Shown in pieces: positions 17,767 through 24,798 of a DNA stretch of 64,000 nt (position 1 is the stretch's first letter; every line of letters begins with the position of its first letter). A program made the position numbers and the translations under genes. The notes beneath the pieces were generated by a model. It did not search any database. It saw nothing but the letters and a program-made list of their open reading frames with translations, and was not told the DNA's origin. The stretch is from Stakelama sediminis (GTDB lineage Bacteria; Pseudomonadota; Alphaproteobacteria; Sphingomonadales; Sphingomonadaceae). Location: the NCBI RefSeq assembly GCF_014199335.1, contig NZ_JACIJI010000009.1:1-64000 (forward strand). The letters are read 5' to 3'.

Positions 17767-18446
17767 GATTGCAGCTTCCGGCGACGCAGCCATGCAAGGT
17801 GGCGGCTCTTTGCATAGCAGCGCGGCAGCATTCCCGCTGCCAGCCTGTTGTGCATATGCCGCCAGTGATCGGGTGCGACTTCGCACGGATCGTGGCCCGC
17901 CCGTTCGATGGCGTCGATCAGTTCAAAGGTCTGGCGAACCTTCGGCCAGCCTCGAACCGACAGCAGGATTTCGCCGCCAGGGTCGACCTGCGTCACTGTG
18001 TTGTAGGCTTCGCCGCTGGCGACTGCGCGCACGATATCGAGCGTTGAACGAATGGTGCCGTAATCATTGGAGGCCCAGCGAACCAAAGCGAACACCTGAC
18101 CCGGCGCATAGCTCTCGATTCGGGTTCGCCGGTCAATGATCCTTTCGGCCACCGGTTTGCCAAAGCGAAGCCAGTCTTCGCGTATGCCTTGCTGCCACAC
18201 CAGCGTGACATGGGTGAGCGGCGGATTGCCTGCTTGCGCACCGAAAGTTGCGGAGGGCGGCTCCGCCGCGCCCTCTGTGCACAGGCGCTGCGCCGTTAGC
18301 AGGAATCTGAAAGATTCCTTGTTAGGATTGTTAAGGGGCGCAGCAGCCCAGCATTTCTGCGGGTTTGGGCTCGATTCCGGTTCCCGATAGTCCGAACTTT
18401 GGGTTCCTGATCGACCGAGCGCGTGGGTTCCTGATAGTCCGAACAT
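17763..18446 (-). CDS. DUF2840 protein with an unusual N-terminal extension
   Basis: 227 aa from the ATG at 18446, which shares one base with the repA stop. The DUF2840 domain begins only at about residue 77 (LTHVTLVWQQGIREDWLRFG) and runs to the end; family members normally start close to this motif. No ATG, GTG or TTG lies in frame just before it, so either the extension is translated or initiation is atypical. The DNA encoding the extension contains three iteron-like repeats and a hairpin, so its sequence may be constrained as a site rather than as protein. The domain function is unknown; it is a constant neighbour of traF in such elements. Confidence 0.75.
   Translation of the reverse strand: MFGLSGTHALGRSGTQSSDYREPESSPNPQKCWAAAPLNNPNKESFRFLLTAQRLCTEGAAEPPSATFGAQAGNPPLTHVTLVWQQGIREDWLRFGKPVAERIIDRRTRIESYAPGQVFALVRWASNDYGTIRSTLDIVRAVASGEAYNTVTQVDPGGEILLSVRGWPKVRQTFELIDAIERAGHDPCEVAPDHWRHMHNRLAAGMLPRCYAKSRHLAWLRRRKLQS
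18301..18319. repeat. Short perfect hairpin inside the DUF2840 5' region
   Basis: AGGAATCT and AGATTCCT form an 8-bp perfect stem with the 3-base loop GAA. It lies 60 bases from the iteron-like repeats, at the start of the extended DUF2840 frame. It could be part of an origin or affect DUF2840 translation. Confidence 0.6.
18379..18444 (-). repeat. Iteron-like direct repeats next to repA
   Basis: Three copies of a 19-base sequence start at 18379, 18402 and 18426, i.e. spaced 23 and 24 bases. Copies 1 and 3 read GGTTCCYGATAGTCCGAAC; copy 2 is more diverged (GGTTCCTGATCGACCGAGC). Regularly spaced repeats of this size directly beside a RepA-type initiator gene are the classic layout of replication initiator binding sites. 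They overlap the translation start region of the DUF2840 gene. Confidence 0.65.
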
Positions 18447-19339
18447 CACACCGACTTGTCCACAGGGGTCATGCCGATCCGCCGCATAGCGGCATCGAAG
18501 GGATCGACCGGCAGGCAGACGAAATTTAGCCGCTCACGGCCCATCTGGTGCGCAAGCGTCAGATGATAGCCGGGGAGTGGCTGCCGCCGGACGATCTCGC
18601 GCATCTCGAAAGCGAAGCGTTTAAGCGGCGAGAGCGCCCCCGACTTGAGGTGGAGGTGCGCAATATCAAAGCTCCACCCGCCCTTCTGTCTGCCGCCATG
18701 CTTGCGCACGATGCGGTAGAGCCAACGTTCAAGCCCGCCGGTCAGCTGGAAATAGGCCGGGTCGATGGTGAGCACGAGCGCCCGGTCAAGCACGCCTTCA
18801 TAGAACCAGTCGGGCACAATCATCTCGATCCCGAGCGCGCGGCCATTGGCATCGAGGCGCTCGCGCCACTCGTTGATCCAGGAGAAGCGGTGACGGCGGC
18901 GTGCACCAAGCTGGCGGATCGATGTGGCGACGGTCGTCGATTGCAGCCGGTCGAGCGCCGCCTTCAACCGGTCATAGCCCGCCTTGCCGGTTCCGCGCCG
19001 GGTGAAGGCAAGAATTTCATGGGGGGTCGCGGAGATCAGCCGCGAGGTGGGTCTCCCGGCATCGCGCGCCTCGACGATCTGGCTCGCCACCCAGATCAGC
19101 ACATCGGCATCCCAAATGGTCGCCATTCCGTGCTCGGCGGTGGCTTCAACGAGGATTGCAACCTCGCCCATACGAAAATCGATGGGTTTGACGCGCTTCG
19201 ACTTGGCGAGGCTGAAGAAGGGCCAGGCCATCAGGTCCTGCGCATCGCGCGCTGCGATGTCGCCGCCGGCCCCGACAAACAGGTCGAGCTGCTGCGCCGC
19301 GCTAGAGAGGGGCGGGGCAATGGTTTGGCGGGTGGGCAT
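18446..19339 (-). CDS. repA: RepA-like replication initiator protein
   Basis: 297 aa from the ATG at 19339 (MPTRQTIAPPLSSAAQQLDLF); the longer frame to 19690 is a shadow of rdfS. The protein matches the replication initiator A family: WPFFSLAKSKRVKPIDF near residue 40, winged-helix segments (SATPHEILAFTRRGTGKAGYDRLKAALDRLQ), FSWINEWRERLD and the C-terminal FAFEMREIVRRQPLPGYHL. Such proteins are present in RlxS-type ICE, where they may support replication of the excised circle. It starts 11 bases after the excisionase gene and ends on the start of DUF2840. Confidence 0.87.
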   Translation of the reverse strand: MPTRQTIAPPLSSAAQQLDLFVGAGGDIAARDAQDLMAWPFFSLAKSKRVKPIDFRMGEVAILVEATAEHGMATIWDADVLIWVASQIVEARDAGRPTSRLISATPHEILAFTRRGTGKAGYDRLKAALDRLQSTTVATSIRQLGARRRHRFSWINEWRERLDANGRALGIEMIVPDWFYEGVLDRALVLTIDPAYFQLTGGLERWLYRIVRKHGGRQKGGWSFDIAHLHLKSGALSPLKRFAFEMREIVRRQPLPGYHLTLAHQMGRERLNFVCLPVDPFDAAMRRIGMTPVDKSV

Positions 19340-19350
19340 TAGCCTGACCT

Positions 19351-19623
19351 TCAGCGCCGGACGGGACCGGAACAGCCGTCGATCCGCTTGGCGGGATGGA
19401 CCACGCCCTTGCCCGGATCGCTGGTCGAGCGGCGCAGGCCCTGCTCGGCCCAGCTGTCGAGATCGTCGAGCCGGTAGACGATCCGGCCACCAAGCTTGCG
19501 ATAGACCGGCCCGGTGCCAAAGCAGCGATGCTTCTCGAGCGTGCGCGGCGAAAGGCCCAGATGCACGGCGGCATCGGGGGTGCGCAGATAACGCGGGCGG
19601 ATCGGGGCGGGAACGGCGTCCAT
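19351..19623 (-). CDS. rdfS: AlpA/RdfS-like excisionase
   Basis: 90 aa from the ATG at 19623. Residues ~10-65 form a MerR/AlpA-type winged helix (RYLRTPDAAVHLGLSPRTLEKHR then GGRIVYRLDDLDSWAEQG). In ICEMlSymR7A the equivalent small protein RdfS is the recombination directionality factor, is activated by the DUF2285 protein FseA, and heads the operon leading to the relaxase. The same order is seen here: FseA-like genes upstream, repA, DUF2840, traF, DUF736 and rlxS downstream. The 121 bases before it should contain the FseA-responsive promoter. Confidence 0.8.
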   Translation of the reverse strand: MDAVPAPIRPRYLRTPDAAVHLGLSPRTLEKHRCFGTGPVYRKLGGRIVYRLDDLDSWAEQGLRRSTSDPGKGVVHPAKRIDGCSGPVRR

Positions 19624-19744
19624 GGAATATCTCCGCTTGGGTCTGGTTGCTGCAGCGCAAAGCTGCTGGTTGCGGAGTGAGATGGAGCAAGCTGGCGCGG
19701 CGAAGGGAGTGACCAAAGGGAGGCGGCCAAAGCTGTCACCCCCA

Positions 19745-20320
19745 TCAGATCGAGCAATCGAAACCGGGAAAGGTGCGGTAGCCGCCGCGCAATTTCAGTG
19801 CTGATCGCAGCAGGCGCAGCACATGGCGTTTTTCGCCTGAGGCCTTCCATTCAGCGCCTCTAAGAAGGCGGGAATTGGGATAGACGAGAGTGAAGGCAAG
19901 CTCACGAATGGTGGCACCGGCTTCGCGCGCATCGAGCATCGCCAGCATGTTGGCCAGCCTGCGGCACTGGTAGGTGCTGGGCGAAAAGTGTGGTGACGGC
20001 TTCGGCGGCGATCGACCGCCAAGCGCAAGCTGCAGCCGGTTCAGCGCCTCAGACCGCAAGGGTGTGAACTTATCGTCGGGTATGAGGAACGCGGGCGGGT
20101 TCATTTGAGCAACGCCCGGCTGCCACAGGCGATAGCGACCCTTTCGTCCTGTCAGAACGTGGTGCACGCCGACGGAACAGGTGCAGCTTTGAACAACGTG
20201 CCAATGCGGTTTGTTGACCAGATGTCTGGCAATTTCGGCTCCGTCATAGATGATCGTCGTCCCCAGCACCTCGGGCGACCAATGCGCCGGTTCATCTGTC
20301 GCTGATTTTTCGGGATCGCA
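19745..20320 (-). CDS. fseA: DUF2285 domain, 3' frame of an FseA-like activator
   Basis: This frame encodes the DUF2285 domain (PPAFLIPDDKFTPLRSEALN, then YQCRRLANMLAMLDAREAGAT and a C-terminal helix pair ending GGYRTFPGFDCSI). The frame continues upstream as DPEKSATDEPAHWSPEVLG, which is conserved-looking sequence for this family, but offers only a GTG at 20269 as start. Skipping one base at CCC-C (20324-20321) joins it to the preceding 78-codon frame and gives a 260-aa protein. In ICEMlSymR7A the msi172/msi171 pair is joined by +1 programmed frameshifting to make FseA, which activates rdfS. Independent translation from the GTG is the alternative. Confidence 0.75.
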   Translation of the reverse strand, partial: CDPEKSATDEPAHWSPEVLGTTIIYDGAEIARHLVNKPHWHVVQSCTCSVGVHHVLTGRKGRYRLWQPGVAQMNPPAFLIPDDKFTPLRSEALNRLQLALGGRSPPKPSPHFSPSTYQCRRLANMLAMLDAREAGATIRELAFTLVYPNSRLLRGAEWKASGEKRHVLRLLRSALKLRGGYRTFPGFDCSI

Positions 20321-20528
20321 GGGGAAAGCTCAGGCCCCATCGCCGAGCCAGGCCCTCCCTTTCTTCCTGGGCCTTTGCCGGATCGGCAGCGGCGCGCTGT
20401 TCTGTCTTGGCATACTCGCGGGCATAGTCGGGGCTGCGGCGCAGGAATTCCTGCGCGAAATCCGCATGGTCATGGGTCTTGAAGCGCTCGGCATAGTCGG
20501 CTGAGCGCCAGGAACCGTCTCCCGACAT
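20292..20528 (-). CDS. fseA: DUF6499-like N-terminal domain, 5' frame of the FseA-like activator
   Basis: 78 aa with a very strong AAAGGAGGTTGCA ribosome binding site before the ATG at 20528. The sequence WRSADYAERFKTHDHADFAQEFLRRSPDY is the transcriptional regulator-like domain found before DUF2285. It reads into RRWGLSFP and then ends ten codons later in a non-conserved tail (LRSRKISDR). In single-protein homologues RRWGLSFP is followed by a D-P motif and W-x-PEV, which is exactly what the +1 frame encodes. Confidence 0.8.
   Translation of the reverse strand: MSGDGSWRSADYAERFKTHDHADFAQEFLRRSPDYAREYAKTEQRAAADPAKAQEEREGLARRWGLSFPLRSRKISDR
20321..20327 (-). promoter_or_regulatory. Predicted +1 ribosomal frameshift site
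   Basis: On the minus strand the codons run AGC TTT CCC CTG. Slippage at CCC-C moves the ribosome into the DUF2285 frame (next codons TGC GAT CCC). The stop of the zero frame comes ten codons later. CCC followed by C is a site where tRNA-Pro is known to slip forward. A simple one-base indel inactivating the gene is the alternative. Confidence 0.6.
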
Positions 20529-20688
20529 TGCAACCTCCTTTGGCAGAGGGCAGCTTGGCCAGACTGAAACGTTTGAGAGAATTGAAGAATCGGGAAGTAT
20601 CCGAATCTTCTCATTGCTGCTCTAGGCAGCGGTACAAGGAAACGCGTGGAATTACCTAGAATTGCACATAGATGAAGTTGGCTCGCAA

Positions 20689-20949
20689 TTAATCCTTCGC
20701 GATCAATTGCCTGTAGCCACTACGCGCCATCCATCGTGCGCGCTCGAGATGCGCCGCGTGCATCGCGCGCGCTGCGTCTGGGTCGTCAGCGGGATCGAAG
20801 CCAAACACAAGTCGGACAACTTCGCGCCAATCCGCGCCTTCCGCAGCGGCATCAAGCAGGCGCAGATAGCTGACGAAATGCGCTTCATCATAGTCCGTGA
20901 CATGTTCGGACAGCGGCGGAAGGTCCTGGAAGGCAGGGGTCTCAGTCAT
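20689..20949 (-). CDS. QseM-like antiactivator (short DUF2285 protein)
   Basis: 86 aa from the ATG at 20949 (MTETPAFQDLPPLSEHV); upstream in-frame starts to 21057 lack a ribosome binding site. The core AHFVSYLRLLDAAAEGADW then RLVFGFDP and RARWMARSGYRQLI aligns by eye with the DUF2285 domain at 19745-20320. In ICEMlSymR7A QseM is such a short protein; it binds FseA and TraR and keeps transfer off. It diverges from an XRE gene, as qseM does from qseC. Three components of that switch thus lie in 1.1 kb. Confidence 0.7.
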   Translation of the reverse strand: MTETPAFQDLPPLSEHVTDYDEAHFVSYLRLLDAAAEGADWREVVRLVFGFDPADDPDAARAMHAAHLERARWMARSGYRQLIAKD

Positions 20950-21135
20950 GGTCAGCTCGGTTTCGACTCGCTTGCTTTCGGGCTTGCTTTTAGCACGAAA
21001 TCCTTCGCCAATCTTAGCTATGCCGCTTATCCCCAAACAGGTAATGCGATATTCCAATTGAGGCTAACGGGGCGCACGACAAAAGTCGCTGAGTTTCAAA
21101 GCTTTTCGCGAAATCAGCCCATACATACTTTCATT

Positions 21136-21164
21136 CAGAGTATACTCCGTGGTTAAATACTCTG
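21136..21164. promoter_or_regulatory. Operator repeats between qseM-like and qseC-like genes
   Basis: CAGAGTAT (21136-21143) and ATACTCTG (21157-21164) are perfect 8-bp inverted arms with a 13-base spacer. The left arm is itself part of the 10-base palindrome GAGTATACTC (21138-21147). The site lies 22 bases before the XRE start and in the leader of the divergent gene, as expected for binding of the XRE protein to a bidirectional control region. Confidence 0.65.
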
Positions 21165-21185
21165 CAATCCCGCTCACTCGCCAGC

Positions 21186-21416
21186 ATGACCCTGCGCGAG
21201 ACCTTTGCTGCCAATTTGCGCCGCTATCGAAAAGCGGTCGGCCTGTCGCAGGAAGAACTTGCCCTTCGCGCACAGATCGACCGGACCTATGTCAGCAGCC
21301 TTGAGCGCTGTCAGTATGCCGCAACGCTTGATGTGATCGAAAAGCTGGCAGCGGAACTCGGCGTTGATCCTGTGGAATTGCTAGCAACTCCGGACATCGA
21401 CAAATTATCAACTTAG
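21186..21416 (+). CDS. QseC-like XRE repressor
   Basis: 76 aa, almost entirely a Cro/CI helix-turn-helix (FAANLRRYRKAVGLSQEELA, RAQIDRTYVSSLERC, AATLDVIEKLAAELGVDPVELL). It diverges from the QseM-like gene. In ICEMlSymR7A QseC is a small XRE-type protein that binds sites between qseC and qseM and forms a bistable switch deciding whether a cell can transfer the element. The palindromes just upstream are candidate binding sites. It could also be a generic restriction-modification type control protein, but the neighbours argue for QseC. Confidence 0.75.
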   Translation: MTLRETFAANLRRYRKAVGLSQEELALRAQIDRTYVSSLERCQYAATLDVIEKLAAELGVDPVELLATPDIDKLST

Positions 21417-21539
21417 CAGGGAGTCAGCTTTGGGGCAGCGTAAATAGCGTTCTCGATGGCTGATGTTGGGGTGGGGAGCGGTCAGTCGGTTTGCAGCACC
21501 GCGCACGCATAGGCTGACGTAATCATTCATCTATTCAAA

Positions 21540-21755
21540 TCATCTGTCACTTACCGCCGGGCCACCATCACCGGATTTGAAGAACATATACATGCCCGAA
21601 GGAATCATGAGCGCCAGCGGGCCCAGCGGTGCATATGTGATCCAGGCGGGTGGCTCTCCGACGATGGCGATCGCGGCGAAATTGGCCAGAACAGCCAGCG
21701 TGAAGACCAGGCCGAGCCAGCGATGCCAGACACGCACGGTGCGATTGAAGTTCAT
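21540..21755 (-). CDS. Small membrane protein of the ArsR cassette
   Basis: 71 aa with two membrane helices, residues ~10-33 (WLGLVFTLAVLANFAAIAIV) and ~42-62 (LGPLALMIPSGMYMF), separated by a GEPPAWITY loop. This short protein type is often found beside SRPBCC/ArsR genes; no function is known. It lies 29 bases after the SRPBCC gene on the same strand and is probably the third gene of that operon. Confidence 0.7.
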   Translation of the reverse strand: MNFNRTVRVWHRWLGLVFTLAVLANFAAIAIVGEPPAWITYAPLGPLALMIPSGMYMFFKSGDGGPAVSDR

Positions 21756-21784
21756 AGTTCTTCCAGTCTAATGAAAAGCGACGA

Positions 21785-22195
21785 TCAGTCGATGTTCGAT
21801 AGGGTTTTCTCAAGCGCATCGAGAAATCGGGGCCACCCTGCCTTTGCGCCGTGGTAAGCCTGGTTGCTGTCGGAGGGGATCTTCGTGTGATCGAGCCGCA
21901 GCAAAGTGCCACCATCCTTTGGGGTGAGCGTCCACGTCACTTCGCTGGTCAGGCCGGGTCCATTCCAGGTGTAGGACAGACGCTCTTCAGGCTCGACGGC
22001 GAGGACCTCGCCGGTCACCTCGCCCCACTCCGCCGCCATCGCGAAGCTTTTGCCGACCTCTGGCTCGAAATCCGACGGCATAATCCACTCGCCGAGCAAT
22101 TCCTTTTGCGTCAGCGCTCGCCAAACTTTCTCCGGCGGATGGTCGAGCTGACGCTCGAAATCGAGTGAGCGGTAATCGGTATTGTCGGTCGTCAT
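21785..22195 (-). CDS. SRPBCC (AHSA1-type) family protein
   Basis: 136 aa, a single START-like domain: LDFERQLDHPPEKVWRALTQ at the start, EWIMPSDFEPEVGKSF, then LSYTWNGPGLTSEVTWTLTP and a C-terminal helix GWPRFLDALEKTL. These proteins bind hydrophobic ligands; the partner here is unknown. The ATG overlaps the ArsR stop (ATGA), so it is the ArsR operon partner, a pairing seen in many bacteria. Confidence 0.85.
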   Translation of the reverse strand: MTTDNTDYRSLDFERQLDHPPEKVWRALTQKELLGEWIMPSDFEPEVGKSFAMAAEWGEVTGEVLAVEPEERLSYTWNGPGLTSEVTWTLTPKDGGTLLRLDHTKIPSDSNQAYHGAKAGWPRFLDALEKTLSNID

Positions 22196-22512
22196 TGATC
22201 CATCCTTTTGAGCAGGTCTTCGAGCGCATCGAGACGCGCGTCCCAGAAACGGCTCATCTCACCAAGCCAGTCGGCGAGCGGTGCAATGCCCTCAGGTCGC
22301 GCGCGGCAATGCGTGTTTCGTCCTTCGCGCCGGATCGCCACCAAACGCGCCCGATCGAGCACTATGAGATGTTTAGTAATGGCGGGTTGCGACACCCCTG
22401 AGCCCTCTGCCAGTGCGCCCACCGTCAACTCTCCTTCGCGGCAAAGGCGCTCGAAAACAGCTCGCCGGGTCGGATCGGACAAGCTCTTGAATACAGCCGT
22501 TTGCATATTCAT
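22192..22512 (-). CDS. ArsR-family regulator
   Basis: 106 aa winged-helix protein (FKSLSDPTRRAVFERLC, ELTVGALAEGSGVSQPAITKHLIVL). It lacks the metal-binding cysteine pair of ArsR/SmtB, having only one cysteine in the early helix, so it probably senses something other than arsenite. It is coupled to the SRPBCC gene and diverges from a YdeI-like gene, with a long inverted repeat between them as probable operator. Confidence 0.88.
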   Translation of the reverse strand: MNMQTAVFKSLSDPTRRAVFERLCREGELTVGALAEGSGVSQPAITKHLIVLDRARLVAIRREGRNTHCRARPEGIAPLADWLGEMSRFWDARLDALEDLLKRMDQ

Positions 22513-22517
22513 CGATC

Positions 22518-22568
22518 ATCCCATAACCAGTCAGCTATCGATTTTGAATAACTATCTGGTTATGGGAT
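22518..22568. promoter_or_regulatory. 13-bp perfect inverted repeat between ArsR and YdeI-like genes
   Basis: ATCCCATAACCAG (22518-22530) and CTGGTTATGGGAT (22556-22568) are perfectly complementary, with 25 bases between. The arms lie just before the start codons of two divergent genes (22512 and 22593), in an AT-rich stretch. Two regulator dimers or a looped complex here would control both promoters. Confidence 0.75.
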
Positions 22569-22592
22569 GTCAATTGGCACGATAGTTTTGGG

Positions 22593-23180
22593 ATGAGACA
22601 TATGAGAACGACGGTCACGAGCCTGCTGAAGCAGAAGGACTGGCATCAAGAGCGCAAGAAAATGCGCGAGATACTGCTCGATTGCGGGCTGGCGGAAGCC
22701 GTCAAATGGAACAAGCTGACCTACACGCATGATGGCGGCAACGTCGCCATCATATACGGCATGGCTGACAGCTGCGCGATTGGCTTTTTCAAAGGCTGCC
22801 TGCTTGAGGACAAGGGCGAGAATCTCGTTGCACCCGGCAAGCATTCGAAAGCAATGCGCCGCCTGCATTTCGAAAGTCTCGACGACATCGCAACGCAGGA
22901 ACAGCTGATCCGCGACACCGTGAGGGAGGCGATTGCATTGGAAGAAGCGGGTGAGGAAGTCGATTTCGACGACCGGGAAGAGATCGAACCGCCCAAGGAA
23001 CTGGTTGATGCATTTGACGATGATCCGGATTTTAAGGAAGCGTTCGATGCGCTCACAACTGGGCGTCAGCGCGGCTATCTGCTGCATTTCACCGAGGCGA
23101 AGAAATTCGAGACACGCAAGCGCCGGATCGAGAAGTGGCGCGGGGCGATCGAACAGGGGAAGGGGATGCATGACCGGTAG
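22593..23180 (+). CDS. YdeI/OmpD-associated (DUF1801-like) protein
   Basis: 195 aa; a second ATG at 22602 is an equally good start. The N-terminal part (REILLDCGLAEAVKWNKLTYT, then NVAIIYGMADSCAIGFFKG) is a DUF1801 fold, and the C-terminal part (KELVDAFDDDPDFKEAFDALTTGRQRGYLLHF) is the YdeI/OmdA helical domain. Members are implicated in resistance to cationic peptides or stress, but the biochemistry is unknown. It shares a control region with the divergent ArsR operon and has a strong hairpin downstream. Confidence 0.82.
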   Translation: MRHMRTTVTSLLKQKDWHQERKKMREILLDCGLAEAVKWNKLTYTHDGGNVAIIYGMADSCAIGFFKGCLLEDKGENLVAPGKHSKAMRRLHFESLDDIATQEQLIRDTVREAIALEEAGEEVDFDDREEIEPPKELVDAFDDDPDFKEAFDALTTGRQRGYLLHFTEAKKFETRKRRIEKWRGAIEQGKGMHDR

Positions 23181-23314
23181 CCGTCACCTGTGCCCACGCC
23201 GAGATGTCCGCCTCTGAGTAAGTCGCTCGCCTTCTAGAATGACTGCGAATGGGTCGGGAGCCAAATGTCGCCTTTATGCCCTGCAGGGTCAGAAGCGAAC
23301 CTTTCACGAATGAA

Positions 23315-23342
23315 GCCCCGCCCGGCGTGTGCCGGGCGGGGC
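23315..23342. terminator. Strong GC-rich hairpin between convergent genes
   Basis: GCCCCGCCCGGC and GCCGGGCGGGGC form a perfect 12-bp stem with loop GTGT. It lies between the ends of the YdeI-like gene (23180) and the second DUF736 gene (23356), which converge. It has no clear U-tract on either strand but is probably a bidirectional terminator. Confidence 0.65.
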
Positions 23343-23355
23343 AGCCTTGCGGCGG

Positions 23356-23679
23356 TTACTCGCCATTGGTCTTGCGGCTGCGGGTCCAGATCAGGCTGAA
23401 ATTCTCGCCATCATCTTCGGCGAAGAGGTTCGCGTAGATCGGAGCGACAAAGCTTGGATCGTCGAGCTTGACCGACAGGTAGTCGCGGCCTTCCTGGCTC
23501 TGTTTGCTCCAGGCCGCACCAATTTCGGCGCGGCCGACGAAGACCCGGTGCGAAGGTGCATTCTCGCTTGCCGCTTCGGTTTCGGCGACGATGCGTACAT
23601 TCTTCTGCTGCACGCTCATGGTGACGATCTCGCCCTTGTAGCCGGTGCCCGTGGTGGTGAAGTTGCCGATATTGGCCAT
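23356..23679 (-). CDS. DUF736 protein (second copy)
   Basis: 107 aa from the ATG at 23679 (MANIGNFTTTGTGYKGEIVT). It has the full domain: ENAPSHRVFVGRAEIGAAW, DYLSVKLDDPSFVAPIYANLF and a final LIWTRSRK. This is the more typical form of the family and is clearly diverged from the copy at 16844-17176, so the two probably have separate roles or histories. It stands alone, in the accessory stretch before the ParB region. Confidence 0.9.
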   Translation of the reverse strand: MANIGNFTTTGTGYKGEIVTMSVQQKNVRIVAETEAASENAPSHRVFVGRAEIGAAWSKQSQEGRDYLSVKLDDPSFVAPIYANLFAEDDGENFSLIWTRSRKTNGE

Positions 23680-24203
23680 GATGATATTCCTTTCGCTTTG
23701 GTTCGAACCTGCGCCCATCGCAGCCTCGATGGCCATGCAAGGGCGGTTGTGCGGGGCGGGCGCATCCCGGCAGGGAACGCAGCGACAGCGGAGGACGGCA
23801 GGGGCGCGGCTATTTTGCTTCGCGATGCAAAGGACGCGTCAGCGACCGGCGGAAAATAGCCGCTCCCGCGCCGTTGCGCCCCGAAGCCCCGCAAGGGCGA
23901 AGCCCGTCCGCCGCCAGACACGCCATTGACGAGGCAGCAGGTGGGGCAGGTGACGCCGTGCGAAAACGGCAGATCAGGACACCATTCGGCGCACTTACCT
24001 ATAGCGGGCTCACATCGGTCAAGCAGTGATCGCCATGTGGGGTGCCGCAGGATCCCGGCATTGCTGTCAGCGAACTTCAGGCTCGCAAGCTGCCCCGCAC
24101 GCGTTTCGGATCAGTGACCATCGGTGCTGACAGTCAACTGGACCATGCCCGCGCTTGATCGAGGACGAGCCGATTCCGACAATCGTCCCGTCCGGCGAAC
24201 GGC
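23680..24203. other. Intergenic region with an inverted repeat
   Basis: About 520 bases without a supportable gene; frames on both strands are GC-skew artefacts. GCGGCTATTTT (23806-23816) and AAAATAGCCGC (23853-23863) are perfect 11-bp inverted arms separated by 36 bases, in a position that would be the promoter or leader region of the DUF736 gene. Beyond this I see nothing specific. Confidence 0.5.
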
Positions 24204-24644
24204 TTACACCCATGATGGCGGGTTCGGCGATGGGGTAGCGCCACCGCGAACGGCGAGCCAGCGCAGCGCCGCAGCGCTCCCGATCAGTAGAGCTGCCGCA
24301 AGGCTCAGCCCCTGGACGATCAGGCCATCGGGGAGCAAAGCAAGGGCAAGACCATGCGCCGCATGATAGCCCGCCACTCCGCCGCACAGGCCGAAGGCAG
24401 CAACCGGCACGAGCCGCAAAACAGGGGAGCGCGCACCGGCGAGCAGATGGGCGGCGACCAGCAGCATTGTGGCAGCTGCCAGTCCGGCACTGGCCGCAAG
24501 CGGCCAGCCCGCCCCGCTGGCAATAGTCCACCAAGCGACTGTGCCGCCGCACCAGAGCGGCAGAGCGAGGATCGAGAGCGAATAGAGCAGGCGGGCTGCC
24601 AGCACGGCAGCGATGAGCACGGTGAGGGCGGCAATGACAATCAT
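24204..24644 (-). CDS. Hypothetical polytopic membrane protein
   Basis: 146 aa from the ATG at 24644 (MIVIAALTVLIAAVLAARLL), chosen for its GAAAGGA ribosome binding site; a start at 24659 is possible. Four or five hydrophobic helices cover the whole chain and the composition is dominated by Ala, Leu and Gly. No family is recognised. It lies 154 bases downstream of parB on the same strand and may be the last gene of that operon. Confidence 0.6.
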   Translation of the reverse strand: MIVIAALTVLIAAVLAARLLYSLSILALPLWCGGTVAWWTIASGAGWPLAASAGLAAATMLLVAAHLLAGARSPVLRLVPVAAFGLCGGVAGYHAAHGLALALLPDGLIVQGLSLAAALLIGSAAALRWLAVRGGATPSPNPPSWV

Positions 24645-24798
24645 GGGGCGTCCTTTCATGGCGAACATTCGCCGGACGCACCTCCCGACCTCCTCCACGG
24701 TGCTTTTTTGCAATGCCGAACCAATACAACCATGCGCCCCGATGCACAATGCGGGCGGCGGGGATCATCCCGCTGCCCGCATTTTGAGAAGCGCTGGG

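Noticed and set aside
18379..18444. CRISPR array
   Set aside because: Only three short repeats with 4-5 base gaps and no cas genes; the spacing fits iterons instead.
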